NCBI RefSeq assembly: GCF_042662225.1
Contig: NZ_JBHSYQ010000003.1
Location: 248,001-312,000 of the forward strand
Source of the DNA: Nibribacter roseus
GTDB lineage: Bacteria; Bacteroidota; Bacteroidia; Cytophagales; Hymenobacteraceae
Reading direction: 5' to 3'
DNA length: 64,000 nt
The translations under genes and the position numbers were made by a program. Positions 50,888-59,625 of the stretch are shown here, piece by piece. A model generated the notes under the pieces. It was given only the letters and a program-made list of their open reading frames with translations, was not told the origin of the DNA and did no database searches. How positions within the stretch are numbered: position 1 is the first letter of the stretch; each line of letters starts with the position of its first letter.

Positions 50888-51388
50888 ATGGATTTATCAT
50901 CATTTGCCATAGGGATGGCACTACTTATTGCCTGCATCCTTCCTTTCTACCTAATGAGTGCAAAAAATAAAAGAAGGGAGCAAGAGCAACTACAGGATCT
51001 TCTTAAACTAGCTGAAGAAAGCGGGTGCCAAATCACTCAGCATGACCTCTGGAATAATTCTTTAATTGGAATAGACAGCACCGCCAACATACTTTTCTTC
51101 CTAAGAAAGGTAAATGGCCAGGCAGCCTCTGAGAAGGTGAACCTGGCCCAGGTGCAGCATTGCCGGGTTGAAGATGTCAGCAGAACCATAACTAGCAAAG
51201 ATGGCAACTACAGCAAAACTGACCAATCTGGCCTGGTGCTTACCTACCGGGACAAGGGAAGAAAGGAAACCAAGCTTGAGTTTTACAATGTGGAGTACGA
51301 CAGTTTGACCATGCAAGGGGAACTTCTATTAGCCAAAAAATGGGCCGGAATCATAGCGCAAGCCATTTCAGCGAATAACAAATTATAG
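50888..51388 (+). CDS. Membrane-anchored hypothetical protein
   Basis: A 166-residue protein with one N-terminal transmembrane helix (SSFAIGMALLIACILPFYLM) followed by a basic SAKNKRREQEQ segment, so the body is cytoplasmic. The body has strand-rich patterns: CQITQHDLWNNSLIGIDSTA, NILFFLRKVNG, QVQHCRVEDVSRTI and SGLVLTYRDKGRKETKLEFY. Proteins with this layout (one helix, then a PH-like or strand-rich soluble part) are common in Cytophagales and Flavobacteria, with no known function. A stem-loop follows directly after the stop codon. Confidence 0.65.
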   Translation: MDLSSFAIGMALLIACILPFYLMSAKNKRREQEQLQDLLKLAEESGCQITQHDLWNNSLIGIDSTANILFFLRKVNGQAASEKVNLAQVQHCRVEDVSRTITSKDGNYSKTDQSGLVLTYRDKGRKETKLEFYNVEYDSLTMQGELLLAKKWAGIIAQAISANNKL

Positions 51389-51879
51389 ACTAAGCTTTGG
51401 GAAAGCACTGTGGCAGGAGTCTGGTGCTTTCCATTTAGTGCCCAGTCCTTAAAGCCTGTTTACTTTTATCAAATCTGTATGGGCAGGTTTGTCACACCAA
51501 ACGGCTCCACCGTGCTGGAGGTACAGGATAAGTTCATGGTAGGTACTATGAGAATGTTTTCTTTTGTTGCTTAGGCAGCGCATAACAGCCTCCGCAATAT
51601 TGCACAAAATTAAAAGGGGCTCTGGGCAAAGGGAAAGTAAAACCAGGAAGAGGAGATACCTTTATAAATTCCGTGCTTACACTTTCCATTCTTACACTAA
51701 ATGGTTCATTATTTATAAAGCAAACAGAACAACTCTATCAACCGGCAGCGGCCTTGGATAATCTTGTGTTACTTGATCTATTGAGAGGCAATCTTTGAAC
51801 CGAAAAATAAGTATCAAAGCATTAGCGACTGTAATGAATACATTCAAAAAAATTTTATGCTACCCTAACTAATAGAAAG
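51389..51879. other. Intergenic region
   Basis: Apart from the hairpin at 51400-51432 I see no gene or repeat. A short plus-strand frame at 51564-51761 has no coding signs. Confidence 0.5.
51400..51432 (+). terminator. Probable terminator hairpin
   Basis: GGAAAGCAC / GTGCTTTCC, 9-bp perfect stem with a 15-base loop, 11 bases after the stop of the membrane-anchored hypothetical gene. The T-tract is weak. Confidence 0.5.
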
Positions 51880-52836
51880 ATGTTAAACATTGTAATTCTT
51901 GCGGCAGGGTTTATCTGCCTTATACTTGGGGCAGATAAACTTGTAGACGCCTCTTCCAGCTTGGCCTCGAGATTAGGAATCCCCAATATAGTCATAGGAC
52001 TCACTATCGTGGCTTTCGGCACCTCGGCACCTGAGCTGGTGGTAAACCTCTTTGCTGCCGTTGAAAACAATACGGAGATGGTACTAGGGAATGTCTTAGG
52101 CAGCAATATTTTCAATATTCTGGCCATTCTGGGGATATCTTCCCTCATATACCCATTGTCAGTCAAAACGAATACTACGTGGTTGGAGATTCCACTGAGC
52201 CTGCTTGCCGCCGTCGCCGTTTTGGCCGTAGCAAGTGATGTATATCTTGACAATTTGCCGACAGGCTATATTTCCAGAACTGAAGGCTCTCTTTTGCTTT
52301 TATTCTTCTGCATCTTTTTAGTCTATAACCTAAAAATAGCCCAAAATAGCCCGGCAGATGAAACGACGGAGACAAAGAACTACACCTATCTTAAAGCCAT
52401 ATTGTTCATTGGACTTGGTCTTGCCGGACTAATTCTAGGTGGCCGACTGATTGTGACTAGTGCCGTGGGTATTGCCCAGGCATTTGGGTTGTCGGAGAGG
52501 ATCATTGGGTTGACGGTGGTATCCATAGGCACTTCTTTGCCTGAACTGGCGACATCAGTGGTTGCCGTACGGAAAAGGAATGTGGACATTGCCATAGGTA
52601 ATGTGGTGGGCTCCAATATCTTCAACATATTCCTGATCCTGGGTGTCTCAACGGTTGTTACTCCACTAAAGGTCAATGCGAGTTCATTCCTGGACATAGG
52701 AGTGAATATTGCCGCCGGCCTTCTTCTGTTTATTTTCATCTTCACGGGCAGGGGCAGGCAGCTGGCAAGGTGGGAAGGAGCTACACTCCTGACCCTCTAT
52801 CTAGCGTACCTTGCCGTGCTGGTCAGCCAGGGGTAG
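51880..52836 (+). CDS. Calcium/sodium antiporter (YrbG/CaxA-like, CaCA family)
   Basis: A 318-residue exchanger with ten hydrophobic segments in two homologous halves. Each half has the alpha-repeat signature: TIVAFGTSAPELVVNLFAAV with GNVLGSNIFNILAILG in the first half, and TVVSIGTSLPELATSVVAVR with GNVVGSNIFNIFLILG in the second. The conserved Glu residues in SAPEL and SLPEL bind the cation. It exchanges Ca2+ for Na+ or H+ at the inner membrane. A single-gene unit, and the last ordinary chromosomal gene before the island integrase. Confidence 0.95.
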   Translation: MLNIVILAAGFICLILGADKLVDASSSLASRLGIPNIVIGLTIVAFGTSAPELVVNLFAAVENNTEMVLGNVLGSNIFNILAILGISSLIYPLSVKTNTTWLEIPLSLLAAVAVLAVASDVYLDNLPTGYISRTEGSLLLLFFCIFLVYNLKIAQNSPADETTETKNYTYLKAILFIGLGLAGLILGGRLIVTSAVGIAQAFGLSERIIGLTVVSIGTSLPELATSVVAVRKRNVDIAIGNVVGSNIFNIFLILGVSTVVTPLKVNASSFLDIGVNIAAGLLLFIFIFTGRGRQLARWEGATLLTLYLAYLAVLVSQG

Positions 52837-53480
52837 TTCAATATTTTAAAAGTTAAAATCCGGCTTTAAGGGTTGAGAGAGCGACAAATTGTGGATCGTT
52901 GATTTGATTTAGACGACTATAAATTAAGCCTCATTGGTGGGGAAAGAAAAATTTGCATACCCGCGGCTTTCAAAGTTACTTGACCGACAACCGATAATAA
53001 TGTTTAGAAAAGACACTTTAGAAGAGAGAAATACTTTTAATAATGCAGAAATAGCCTTTGCGCACCATTCATAATTTGATCTTCTATGTGGGCAAAGGTA
53101 ATATTCAGTCGCACAGGATGCCTCTGAACTTTCTGCCCCGATAGAACATCCACTATGTTTACCGCAATTGTCGGCGGGACTGTGACTGCCTCTAGGAACT
53201 GCTGCTCGAGTACCTCTGTAAGGGCTCTAGACACACTCACGGCAAGCAATACTTGCCAAGTGTTGGCAATTTGTGAAGATCGTTAAGCAAGGAGGGCAGC
53301 GGGGTTTTTAACGCGGCCAACCGGTAACGGGTATAAGAGGCGCCAGGTGGTGACAAACTGGGGGATGATTATGTTCATCGCACTTCGTGCCGATATAGAT
53401 AAGCGGCAAGAACTCCTGTCGATTGTCTATAGAATAATGAAGTGGACTATGATAGGCTCAGATTTGGTCACCTGTAAAAC

Positions 53481-53520
53481 GATAAAAGCCTTGCAAGCAG
53501 TTAACTTACAAGGCTTTATC
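53481..53520. terminator. Family C hairpin, copy 5 (bulged)
   Basis: GATAAAAGCCTTG / CAAGGCTTTATC with a one-base bulge; it lacks the CTAGGTAGACC tag. Confidence 0.6.
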
Positions 53521-53731
53521 TTACTGTTGGGTAGCGGGAACAGGACTACGAGTCCTTTATCTAGCTTTTACCAATCTTACCCAAAATCGCCCTAGAACGG
53601 CCTCATTCCATCATTTCACATAATCTAGGTAAACTTGACTAAAAGTGGTTAATGCATTTTTGTCACCTTTTTGTCACCTGTTTATCCTTACAGGAAGAAG
53701 GTAGAAAATAGTTCAGAAAACCTTCTTCCAC

Positions 53732-53755
53732 TTGTAAGCAACCAATTTACCTTTG
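53732..53755 (+). promoter_or_regulatory. Island-type promoter upstream of the integrase
   Basis: CACTTGTAA, then TACCTTTG (53748-53755), with 13 bases between TTG and TA. The same layout recurs at 55117 and 57460. TTG-to-TA spacing is about six bases shorter than the usual Bacteroidota minus-33/minus-7 distance. Confidence 0.6.
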
Positions 53756-53784
53756 TTTCAAAGCTAAGTGAAGTAGATAAAAAA

Positions 53785-55047
53785 ATGAAAGAGAACGCTG
53801 CAAGCTATTATTTAAAAGACAGCAAAAACGAAAAATCAAAAGTAGAAACCCTAATATTTCTTGATTTCTCCTATTACAGGAAAAGGCTAAGAATGTCTAC
53901 CAAATTAAGTATCGCTCCTTGCAACTGGGATTCTAAGGCTAAGTTACCTAAAAAGAGCTTCATGAAATACATGGAACTCAAAGAGGAGCTAAGCCAATGT
54001 GAAAAAGAGGCAATAGAATCTTTGAACTTTTACCTTGAGCAAGGAACAATCCCAGAACCACGAACTTTAAAAGCACGCATTTTGGGCAAGACAAACCTCA
54101 AGCATGAGGCAGAAATCCTTGACTTCAAAGAGCGCTATATTGAGTTTATTGAAGAAAAAGGCATAGAGGTTAAAGAACTTACACTAAAGAAGTATAGAAC
54201 ACTCCTACTATTAATAAAGGAGTATGAGGTTAAGCTTACTTCAAGTGTTAGGTTTGACACTATAGATTCAACATTTGAAAAGAAGTTCAAGCACTTCCTT
54301 ACTACTACAAGAAAACAGAAGACAGACACTGTAAGTAAGTACCTAGAGTGCTTGAAAGTTTATATGGAGTGGGCTTTAAACAAAGGCTATCATAAATTAA
54401 TTGCTTTTAAAGGCTTTAAAACGCCCAAAACAAAGCCAGACGTCATTTATCTTACCTATAACGAACTAACAAAGCTCATAGATTTAAACCTACAAGACAA
54501 TCAAAGGTTAGCAAAAGTGCGTGATATGTTCTGCTTCCAATGTCTTACAGGGCAACGGTTCTCTGATTTGGCAAGATTACGTTGGAATGAGTTAATAAAG
54601 AATACGTCAGGTCAAAAAGAATGGCACCTATTCCAACAAAAAGGGAATAAGCCTAAAAAATTGGAAATACTACTTGTTCCAGACGCACTTTCAATATTAA
54701 ATAGGTATAGCAATGACAGCATGAACTCATTAGTTTTTGAGGAAATAAGCAACCAAAAGTTTAATGTGTATTTGAAGGAGCTGGGAAAGTTAGCAGGCAT
54801 TAATGATAATGTAGTAGATAGAAGATACTGTGGAAAAGAGGCGGTAATTAGGTCTGGACCAAAATATCAGTTCATGACCAGTCATACTGCTAGAAGGACG
54901 TACGTGACCATTTCTCATCAAAGAGGCATGGATACTAAATCAATCATGAATGTGACAGGCCATGAAGATGCACGAACCATGCACAGATATCTTGGAAGCC
55001 ATAAGGCACATACAAATAATCAAGCCCTTAAGGCTTGGATGAGGTAA
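53785..55047 (+). CDS. Tyrosine recombinase / site-specific integrase
   Basis: About 420 residues from the ATG at 53785 (MKENAASYYLKDSKNEKSKV), which matches the usual Bacteroidota integrase N-terminus; a TTG at 53671 lies upstream of the promoter and is rejected. An Arm-type DNA-binding domain (TLIFLDFSYYRKRLRMSTKL) is followed by a phage-integrase SAM-like domain (~100-220) and the catalytic domain. Catalytic residues are Arg in CLTGQRFSDLARLRW, His-x-x-Arg in TSHTARRTYVTIS, His in NVTGHEDARTM and the Tyr nucleophile in MHRYLGSH. It would integrate and, with the small HTH protein downstream, excise the island. It is followed by a strong terminator. Confidence 0.92.
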   Translation: MKENAASYYLKDSKNEKSKVETLIFLDFSYYRKRLRMSTKLSIAPCNWDSKAKLPKKSFMKYMELKEELSQCEKEAIESLNFYLEQGTIPEPRTLKARILGKTNLKHEAEILDFKERYIEFIEEKGIEVKELTLKKYRTLLLLIKEYEVKLTSSVRFDTIDSTFEKKFKHFLTTTRKQKTDTVSKYLECLKVYMEWALNKGYHKLIAFKGFKTPKTKPDVIYLTYNELTKLIDLNLQDNQRLAKVRDMFCFQCLTGQRFSDLARLRWNELIKNTSGQKEWHLFQQKGNKPKKLEILLVPDALSILNRYSNDSMNSLVFEEISNQKFNVYLKELGKLAGINDNVVDRRYCGKEAVIRSGPKYQFMTSHTARRTYVTISHQRGMDTKSIMNVTGHEDARTMHRYLGSHKAHTNNQALKAWMR

Positions 55048-55048
55048 T

Positions 55049-55078
55049 AAAAGAGGGCTTTCAGCCCTCTTTTATTTT
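55049..55078 (+). terminator. Terminator after the integrase
   Basis: AAAAGAGGGCT / AGCCCTCTTTT, 11-bp stem (55049-55059 with 55063-55073), followed by ATTTTT. It starts within the last bases of the coding frame region. Confidence 0.9.
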
Positions 55079-55116
55079 TCCACTTTGCATAAAATCTTTA
55101 CAAAAACTTCTTTCAC

Positions 55117-55139
55117 TTGTAAGCAACGGAATAATTTTG
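55117..55139 (+). promoter_or_regulatory. Island-type promoter upstream of the HTH gene
   Basis: CACTTGTAAGCAACGGAA then TAATTTTG (55132-55139), with 12 bases between TTG and TA. Its first 13 bases, CACTTGTAAGCAA, are identical to those at the integrase promoter. Confidence 0.6.
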
Positions 55140-55218
55140 CATTACTAAATTACAGATACTCTTATTTATATATGCAAAGTAGAGAGTATTGGGAAATCAA
55201 ACATTTTTTTATTTATTC

Positions 55219-55515
55219 ATGGATTCAATTAACTTATTCAACAAATCTTTCATCCAAGGCATTGCAGAATCAATACTAAAGCTTCTTTTGCCAACTCTTA
55301 AAAACTTCATTGAAGAAACTTATTTAGCCAACAAAGAACCAAAGGACCTTATGCGCCCAGAAGAGGTGTGTAATTGGTTAGGTATTTCAATCCCTACGCT
55401 AGACAAGGCAGTCAAGAAAGGAGTTGTAAAGAAACACCAGCTAAAAGGCACCAAAGGGATTTACTATAGCGGACCTGAAATAAAGAAAGCTATACTAAGC
55501 AATCCTATCAAATAG
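55219..55515 (+). CDS. Helix-turn-helix / excisionase-like DNA-binding protein
   Basis: About 98 residues from the ATG at 55219 (MDSINLFNKSFIQGIAESIL); an ATG-less TTG ten codons upstream is less likely. The C-terminal half is a MerR-like winged-helix domain of the HTH_17/excisionase type: LMRPEEVCNWLGISIPTLDK, AVKKGVVKKHQL, YYSGPEIKKAI. The first 40 residues form a helix usual in Bacteroidota island proteins of this kind. Such proteins bend DNA as recombination directionality factors or regulate island genes. Position right after the integrase supports an excisionase role. The short length is normal for the group. Confidence 0.75.
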   Translation: MDSINLFNKSFIQGIAESILKLLLPTLKNFIEETYLANKEPKDLMRPEEVCNWLGISIPTLDKAVKKGVVKKHQLKGTKGIYYSGPEIKKAILSNPIK

Positions 55516-55530
55516 GAATTATTTCTAATT

Positions 55531-55577
55531 CGCCCTTCCATACTCCCCTTTACTAGGAGCATGTGAAGGGCGTTTTC
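55531..55577. terminator. Bidirectional terminator between convergent genes
   Basis: CGCCCTTC / GAAGGGCG stem (55531-55538 with 55565-55572) followed by TTTTCATTG on the plus strand; it separates the HTH gene from the minus-strand HEPN gene. Confidence 0.6.
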
Positions 55578-55596
55578 ATTGTAAGAAATTTTGCAG

Positions 55597-56991
55597 TTAA
55601 GCAGTCACTAATTTCAACATCATGTCATAAATTAAGCTCTTCATGCCTATATTATATGCTCTCACATCTTCATTTGGCAGTTTACCATGGTAAATATTAT
55701 TTCTAGTTTGAATTAGTTTCTTAAAATTCAGGTCATATTTTTCAGGTGATAAACTTAAGTAAACTAACAAGTTGTCAAATTGGTCAATTAATCCAGTTTT
55801 TTTAATAAAGTTCACTTTGTCACTAGCTTTAGACACAAAAGTTTCAGCTTCCGCTTCATCTACAATCTCTTTTATTTCTTTTATCTTCTCTTTGATAAAC
55901 CTATCAGTGGCATTTACCCCTCTTTTAAAAGTATACTCTTCTTTTATTTTAAGACTATTACCAGCTATTGGAACTTCCATGCAATAATTCCTTATTTTTT
56001 CAATTATATTATACAAAATCATAAATGCAGAAGTATCATCTACATCTTTTGATTTTATTATCCTATTAGTACACTCTCTAAATAGGCTTAGATTATGAAT
56101 AAAAAGATTAAAGTCTACAACTGCAATAAAATCATAAAAATTTGGGTATCTTTCTTTTAATAAATAGTCTTGAGATTCATCAATAGAATGATTTGAAAAC
56201 TTTAATATTTGCCTTGTTCTATAGTTTTCCATCCTATTAGCTCTTATTCTAGCGTTAAAATAATCAATATTCTTCTGCCAGTAGAAAGACATTATCAGAC
56301 ATATATGCTCTCCAATTGCAATGATTTCATTATCTAAAAGATTATCAGAATCATCCGTTATTATCAAATACGCATCCCTTGATATAGTTATATCATACTT
56401 TGAAATATTGTCAAAATTATGTTCAAATGATAAAATAAAATTTATTGGACCAAAGTTTGTTTGTTTATTAGAATCCGAATAAATAAATGGCTCATAAAGG
56501 CTATCCCGACCTAAAAGGCCATAACGGATATGTTCATGCATATGTTGGAACACATTTTCAGTTAGTTGAAAACGACCATCACCTTCATAACTACTGTTAA
56601 TAAGTATATGCATATTATCAATTGTTAAAACGACTGGCTTTTTGTCATGCTCCCAATAATTACTTCCTTCAATAAGAATCAAATTACTTTCAGAAAAATC
56701 AAATATTTCATGTATTTGCCATTTGTTTTCAACTGGTTTTGGACCTAAAAACTGCAGTACTTTAACGCCATTTTCTTTTAAATATGACAATTTTTCATAC
56801 AAATACTCAGATGGTGAATAATAAATTGTTAAATAAAGAACTTCAGGCTTCTTTTGATTATATATTAACCTAGAATTATAAACTGAGTTTGTATATGGCT
56901 CTACTGGTTTTATGGCATCATCTAAGACATCGTAAGCGTCTTTAAGGTTTAAACTTATTAGGTTATCCCTTTGAAAATAATCTTTCATCAT
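55597..56991 (-). CDS. HEPN-motif protein, candidate RNase/defence gene
   Basis: A 464-residue protein with no exact family I can name. Near the C-terminus is LIQTRNNIYHGKLP: Arg430-Asn-x-x-x-His435, the R-N-x4-H type motif of HEPN RNases, preceded by a helical segment (~300-425; FIHNLSLFRECTNRIIKSKD, AFMILYNIIEKIRNYCMEVP). The first ~260 residues are strand-rich (LTIYYSPSEYLYEKLSYLKE; ILFEHNF-like strands), reminiscent of ApeA-type architecture: an N-terminal beta domain followed by a HEPN domain. The gene is strikingly AT-rich against the chromosome and stands alone, divergent from the polymerase-like gene. Likely role, by analogy, is RNA cleavage on phage sensing; this is inference. Confidence 0.6.
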   Translation of the reverse strand: MMKDYFQRDNLISLNLKDAYDVLDDAIKPVEPYTNSVYNSRLIYNQKKPEVLYLTIYYSPSEYLYEKLSYLKENGVKVLQFLGPKPVENKWQIHEIFDFSESNLILIEGSNYWEHDKKPVVLTIDNMHILINSSYEGDGRFQLTENVFQHMHEHIRYGLLGRDSLYEPFIYSDSNKQTNFGPINFILSFEHNFDNISKYDITISRDAYLIITDDSDNLLDNEIIAIGEHICLIMSFYWQKNIDYFNARIRANRMENYRTRQILKFSNHSIDESQDYLLKERYPNFYDFIAVVDFNLFIHNLSLFRECTNRIIKSKDVDDTSAFMILYNIIEKIRNYCMEVPIAGNSLKIKEEYTFKRGVNATDRFIKEKIKEIKEIVDEAEAETFVSKASDKVNFIKKTGLIDQFDNLLVYLSLSPEKYDLNFKKLIQTRNNIYHGKLPNEDVRAYNIGMKSLIYDMMLKLVTA

Positions 56992-57550
56992 ATTATAAAA
57001 CTTGTTTAGGTATAGTGGGCTACGTTAATTGCTTAAAACATCTACCTTATTAATAATAAAGACTATGCTATGATTTTCAAATACGAATGTTTCCATTTAA
57101 ATAATTTAAATTTAAAAGATCATATCAAACACCATCGCTCGATGTATAGTGTATATTCTCCTACATCTTATGAAACGCCGTTATAGACATTTATATAGTA
57201 ATCCCGATGCGCCACAAGGTAAAAAGCCAAATTAAACACCTATCAAAACACCTGTTCCAGCAAACCTGCGCATGTTTACACTCATAAGCAAACCCTAGGT
57301 AAAAGATTTAAACATAATACCAAAACATTATATAAAATAACATTTTATATATCTAAACACTACTGTAAACGAATCACTTTGTTCACACCTAAATTTACTT
57401 TTCATTGCAATGCCTTTGGGATAAAATATTTTTAAATACTTTATAAAAATTCCCGCCACTTGTAACACATGGAGGTATCTTTGTAAAAGGCAATTTTGAA
57501 ACTTTCAGAATGACATTTTAAAAGAGGCAAAAACCTCTGCTGGTATTGTA
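56992..57550. other. AT-rich intergenic region between divergent island genes
   Basis: About 560 bases. It carries the promoter of the polymerase-like gene at its right end and must contain that of the HEPN gene at its left end. No gene recognised. Confidence 0.5.
57460..57483 (+). promoter_or_regulatory. Island-type promoter upstream of the polymerase-like gene
   Basis: CACTTGTAACACATGGAGG then TATCTTTG (57476-57483), with 13 bases between TTG and TA. Third member of the shared motif set. Confidence 0.6.
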
Positions 57551-59278
57551 TTGCCAAAACTTTACCAATTAAACAATTTAATAAAACATCAAATCAATTA
57601 TCAAAAAGTGGAAGAGAACATTTCGGAACCGCTGGTAGCCGTTCCAACCAATTTTGACATCAATGGATTCATTGAAAAGCACAGCACGGAAGGCATAGGC
57701 AACTTCAACAAGGACATCCTGCTCTATTACATTGGCCTTATAACCTCTGTTCCCTCACGTGACTTTGACCTCATCACAGAGAGCGGGTACGTGCCCCTTT
57801 CATCAAAGCTTTTGCAGGGCATCGCGCACAACTACCTACAGTACATCAAATATCTTGAGAAATACCGCGTGATTGAGCGTCTGGAGCAGTACCAGAAGGC
57901 AGGGATGATGACCATGAGGGAAGGGAAGCTGGTGGCTTTGCCTGGGAAGTGCATGGGCTACAGGTTCAGGCCCAAGTACCAGACAGAGGTGAGATACGTG
58001 CCCTTGACAGACACAAGGTTTATCAAACGCCTCTCCAAAATGGCAAATGTGAAGACTGACGCAAAGGACGTTTACCCCTTCCTTCACAGGTGGTTCAGGG
58101 ACAAGAGGCTGAATATTGACATAAAGGGTGCGGAAAACTTCTTCAGGAAGTATCTGGGGATAGAGGGCAACGCTTACCCAGAGCCAAGCGCAAGGTTGAA
58201 GTTCAACGCCTACATGCACCCCCTGCGGATGCTAAAAGAGGGTAACGGCAACTTCACCTTCACCATAGACGGTACGGGCAGGAGGCTGCACAACCCCTTC
58301 ACCTACATGAAGCGCGAGGCCAAGCAGTTCATCACGTGGGGAAAGGACAATAAGAAACTGGTGAGCATAGACATAAAGAACTCACAGCCCTACCTTCTTC
58401 TGGGGCTTCTAAGCGGTGAACTGTACGGGCTGGATGAAGAGTTTGTGGGGGCGTTAAATAATTTAAGGGCAAACGGCACGGGGAATCTTACGATAACGGA
58501 GCGGAAATTAAATTTAAAATCATTCAATGCTTCCGTTGTAGGGCTGCTGGACCGATTATCTATATTGGATAACACTTCTTCCCCTAAAAGGCCTTCTACT
58601 AAGGCGGTATCTATGTCCTTTAATACACCTTATTCCCTTAAATGCCTTTACAATGAGCATCTATGTATCATTGAACATATCTTCCTTAGAAGTTCTTCTT
58701 CTATGTCTTCCAGAATATCTTCTTCCATAATGTTAGTAGATATATTCAACAGAAACATAAAAAACAATGATTACAGCTTACCAGAGGACACTTTAAGGTA
58801 CAGGCAGGGGGTCATAGACAGTACTTTCTACCCCTTCATGAAGGACAGGTTTGAAGAGGAACTTGGGGTAAGGTACATTGATATGAAAGCCCTTAAGAAA
58901 GACGTGTTGGCCGTGTTCTACTCAAAGGTGAACGGTGGCCCTTACCTCAACGCAAGGAAGAAGGTGTTCGCAAAGTATTTCCCGACCGTCGTGGCGTTTC
59001 TGGACCTGCTGAAGGGGAAGAACTTCCTTGGGGATAAAAGTTATACCCTGCCCGTAACTCTATTGCAGAGGCTGGAATCCCACCTTATGCTGGACAGGAT
59101 AGCCAAGCGCATTGCCTCAAGGAACCCAAACCTTCCCCTGTTCACCATCCATGACAATCTTGTGACCTTAGAGGGCTATGAAGATTTCGTGGAGGGCATC
59201 ATCAAAGAGGAAATGGAAAAGTGCATAGGCGTTGCCCCTATGGTAGCCGTTGAACCTTGGGTAGAGAAGACAGCGTAG
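57551..59278 (+). CDS. Family A polymerase-like (Pol I/T7 RNAP fold) island protein, unknown function
   Basis: A 575-residue protein. Palm-type motifs are visible: motif A around LVSIDIKNSQPYLLLGLL (Asp274), a preceding RLHNPFTYMKREAKQFI stretch (~245-261) typical of this group, a fingers-like helix DMKALKKDVLAVFYSK (Lys449/450, Tyr457) as motif B, and motif C LPLFTIHDNLVTLEG (His534-Asp535). HD in motif C is shared by DNA polymerase I and T7-type RNA polymerases. Many Bacteroidota islands carry related proteins called hypothetical. The length is short and no exonuclease domain is seen. A Ser-rich stretch at ~310-400 is odd. The start is uncertain: TTG 57551 or GTG 57608. A role in island replication or priming is inferred. 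Confidence 0.55.
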   Translation: MPKLYQLNNLIKHQINYQKVEENISEPLVAVPTNFDINGFIEKHSTEGIGNFNKDILLYYIGLITSVPSRDFDLITESGYVPLSSKLLQGIAHNYLQYIKYLEKYRVIERLEQYQKAGMMTMREGKLVALPGKCMGYRFRPKYQTEVRYVPLTDTRFIKRLSKMANVKTDAKDVYPFLHRWFRDKRLNIDIKGAENFFRKYLGIEGNAYPEPSARLKFNAYMHPLRMLKEGNGNFTFTIDGTGRRLHNPFTYMKREAKQFITWGKDNKKLVSIDIKNSQPYLLLGLLSGELYGLDEEFVGALNNLRANGTGNLTITERKLNLKSFNASVVGLLDRLSILDNTSSPKRPSTKAVSMSFNTPYSLKCLYNEHLCIIEHIFLRSSSSMSSRISSSIMLVDIFNRNIKNNDYSLPEDTLRYRQGVIDSTFYPFMKDRFEEELGVRYIDMKALKKDVLAVFYSKVNGGPYLNARKKVFAKYFPTVVAFLDLLKGKNFLGDKSYTLPVTLLQRLESHLMLDRIAKRIASRNPNLPLFTIHDNLVTLEGYEDFVEGIIKEEMEKCIGVAPMVAVEPWVEKTA

Positions 59279-59625
59279 GTTTCCTGAAAAAGCTTCAAAT
59301 CAGGCCGTTTTAGCCTCTCTTTTGCTGAAAGCCTACCCACAGAGTAGGTCAAAGGCAGAAGTAGGCTACAACGGTCTGAAAAAGGCTAAAAAGTATATGC
59401 AAGTAAGGTTGTTGCTGCCTGTTCCAAGGCCTAGGAAAGGAAAGATTTCAGCCTTCACAGCAGAGGAAGTGAAGGCCATTTCCCTTTCAGGAATATGTTA
59501 AAAAAAGGCCATTTTAGGCGTTGTGATTCTTACACCCTAGATGTACATTGTTTCACAAAGATATTCGCTTCACGGGGCTAAAAAAGGCCAAAAACCATTA
59601 TATCCTAAGCCTTATTCATGCATGT
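59279..59625. other. Intergenic region between convergent island genes
   Basis: No clear gene. A 34-codon plus-strand frame (59397-59501, MQVRLLLPVPRPRKGK onward) is possible but unsupported. Some short AGGC/GCCT-rich inverted stretches occur between 59290 and 59390, for example CCTAC/GTAGG at 59331-59347. Confidence 0.4.

Larger units (their letters stand above)
52837..53784. other. Region between the antiporter and the integrase; probable island boundary
   Basis: About 950 bases. It contains family C copy 5 (53481-53520) and the integrase promoter. No tRNA gene or clear direct repeat usable as an attachment site was seen, so the left boundary cannot be placed more exactly. A minus-strand frame at 53037-53249 has no recognisable coding signs. 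Confidence 0.5.

Noticed and set aside
53037..53249. 70-codon minus-strand frame before the integrase
   Set aside because: No recognisable domain, poor start context; more likely non-coding DNA at the island boundary.
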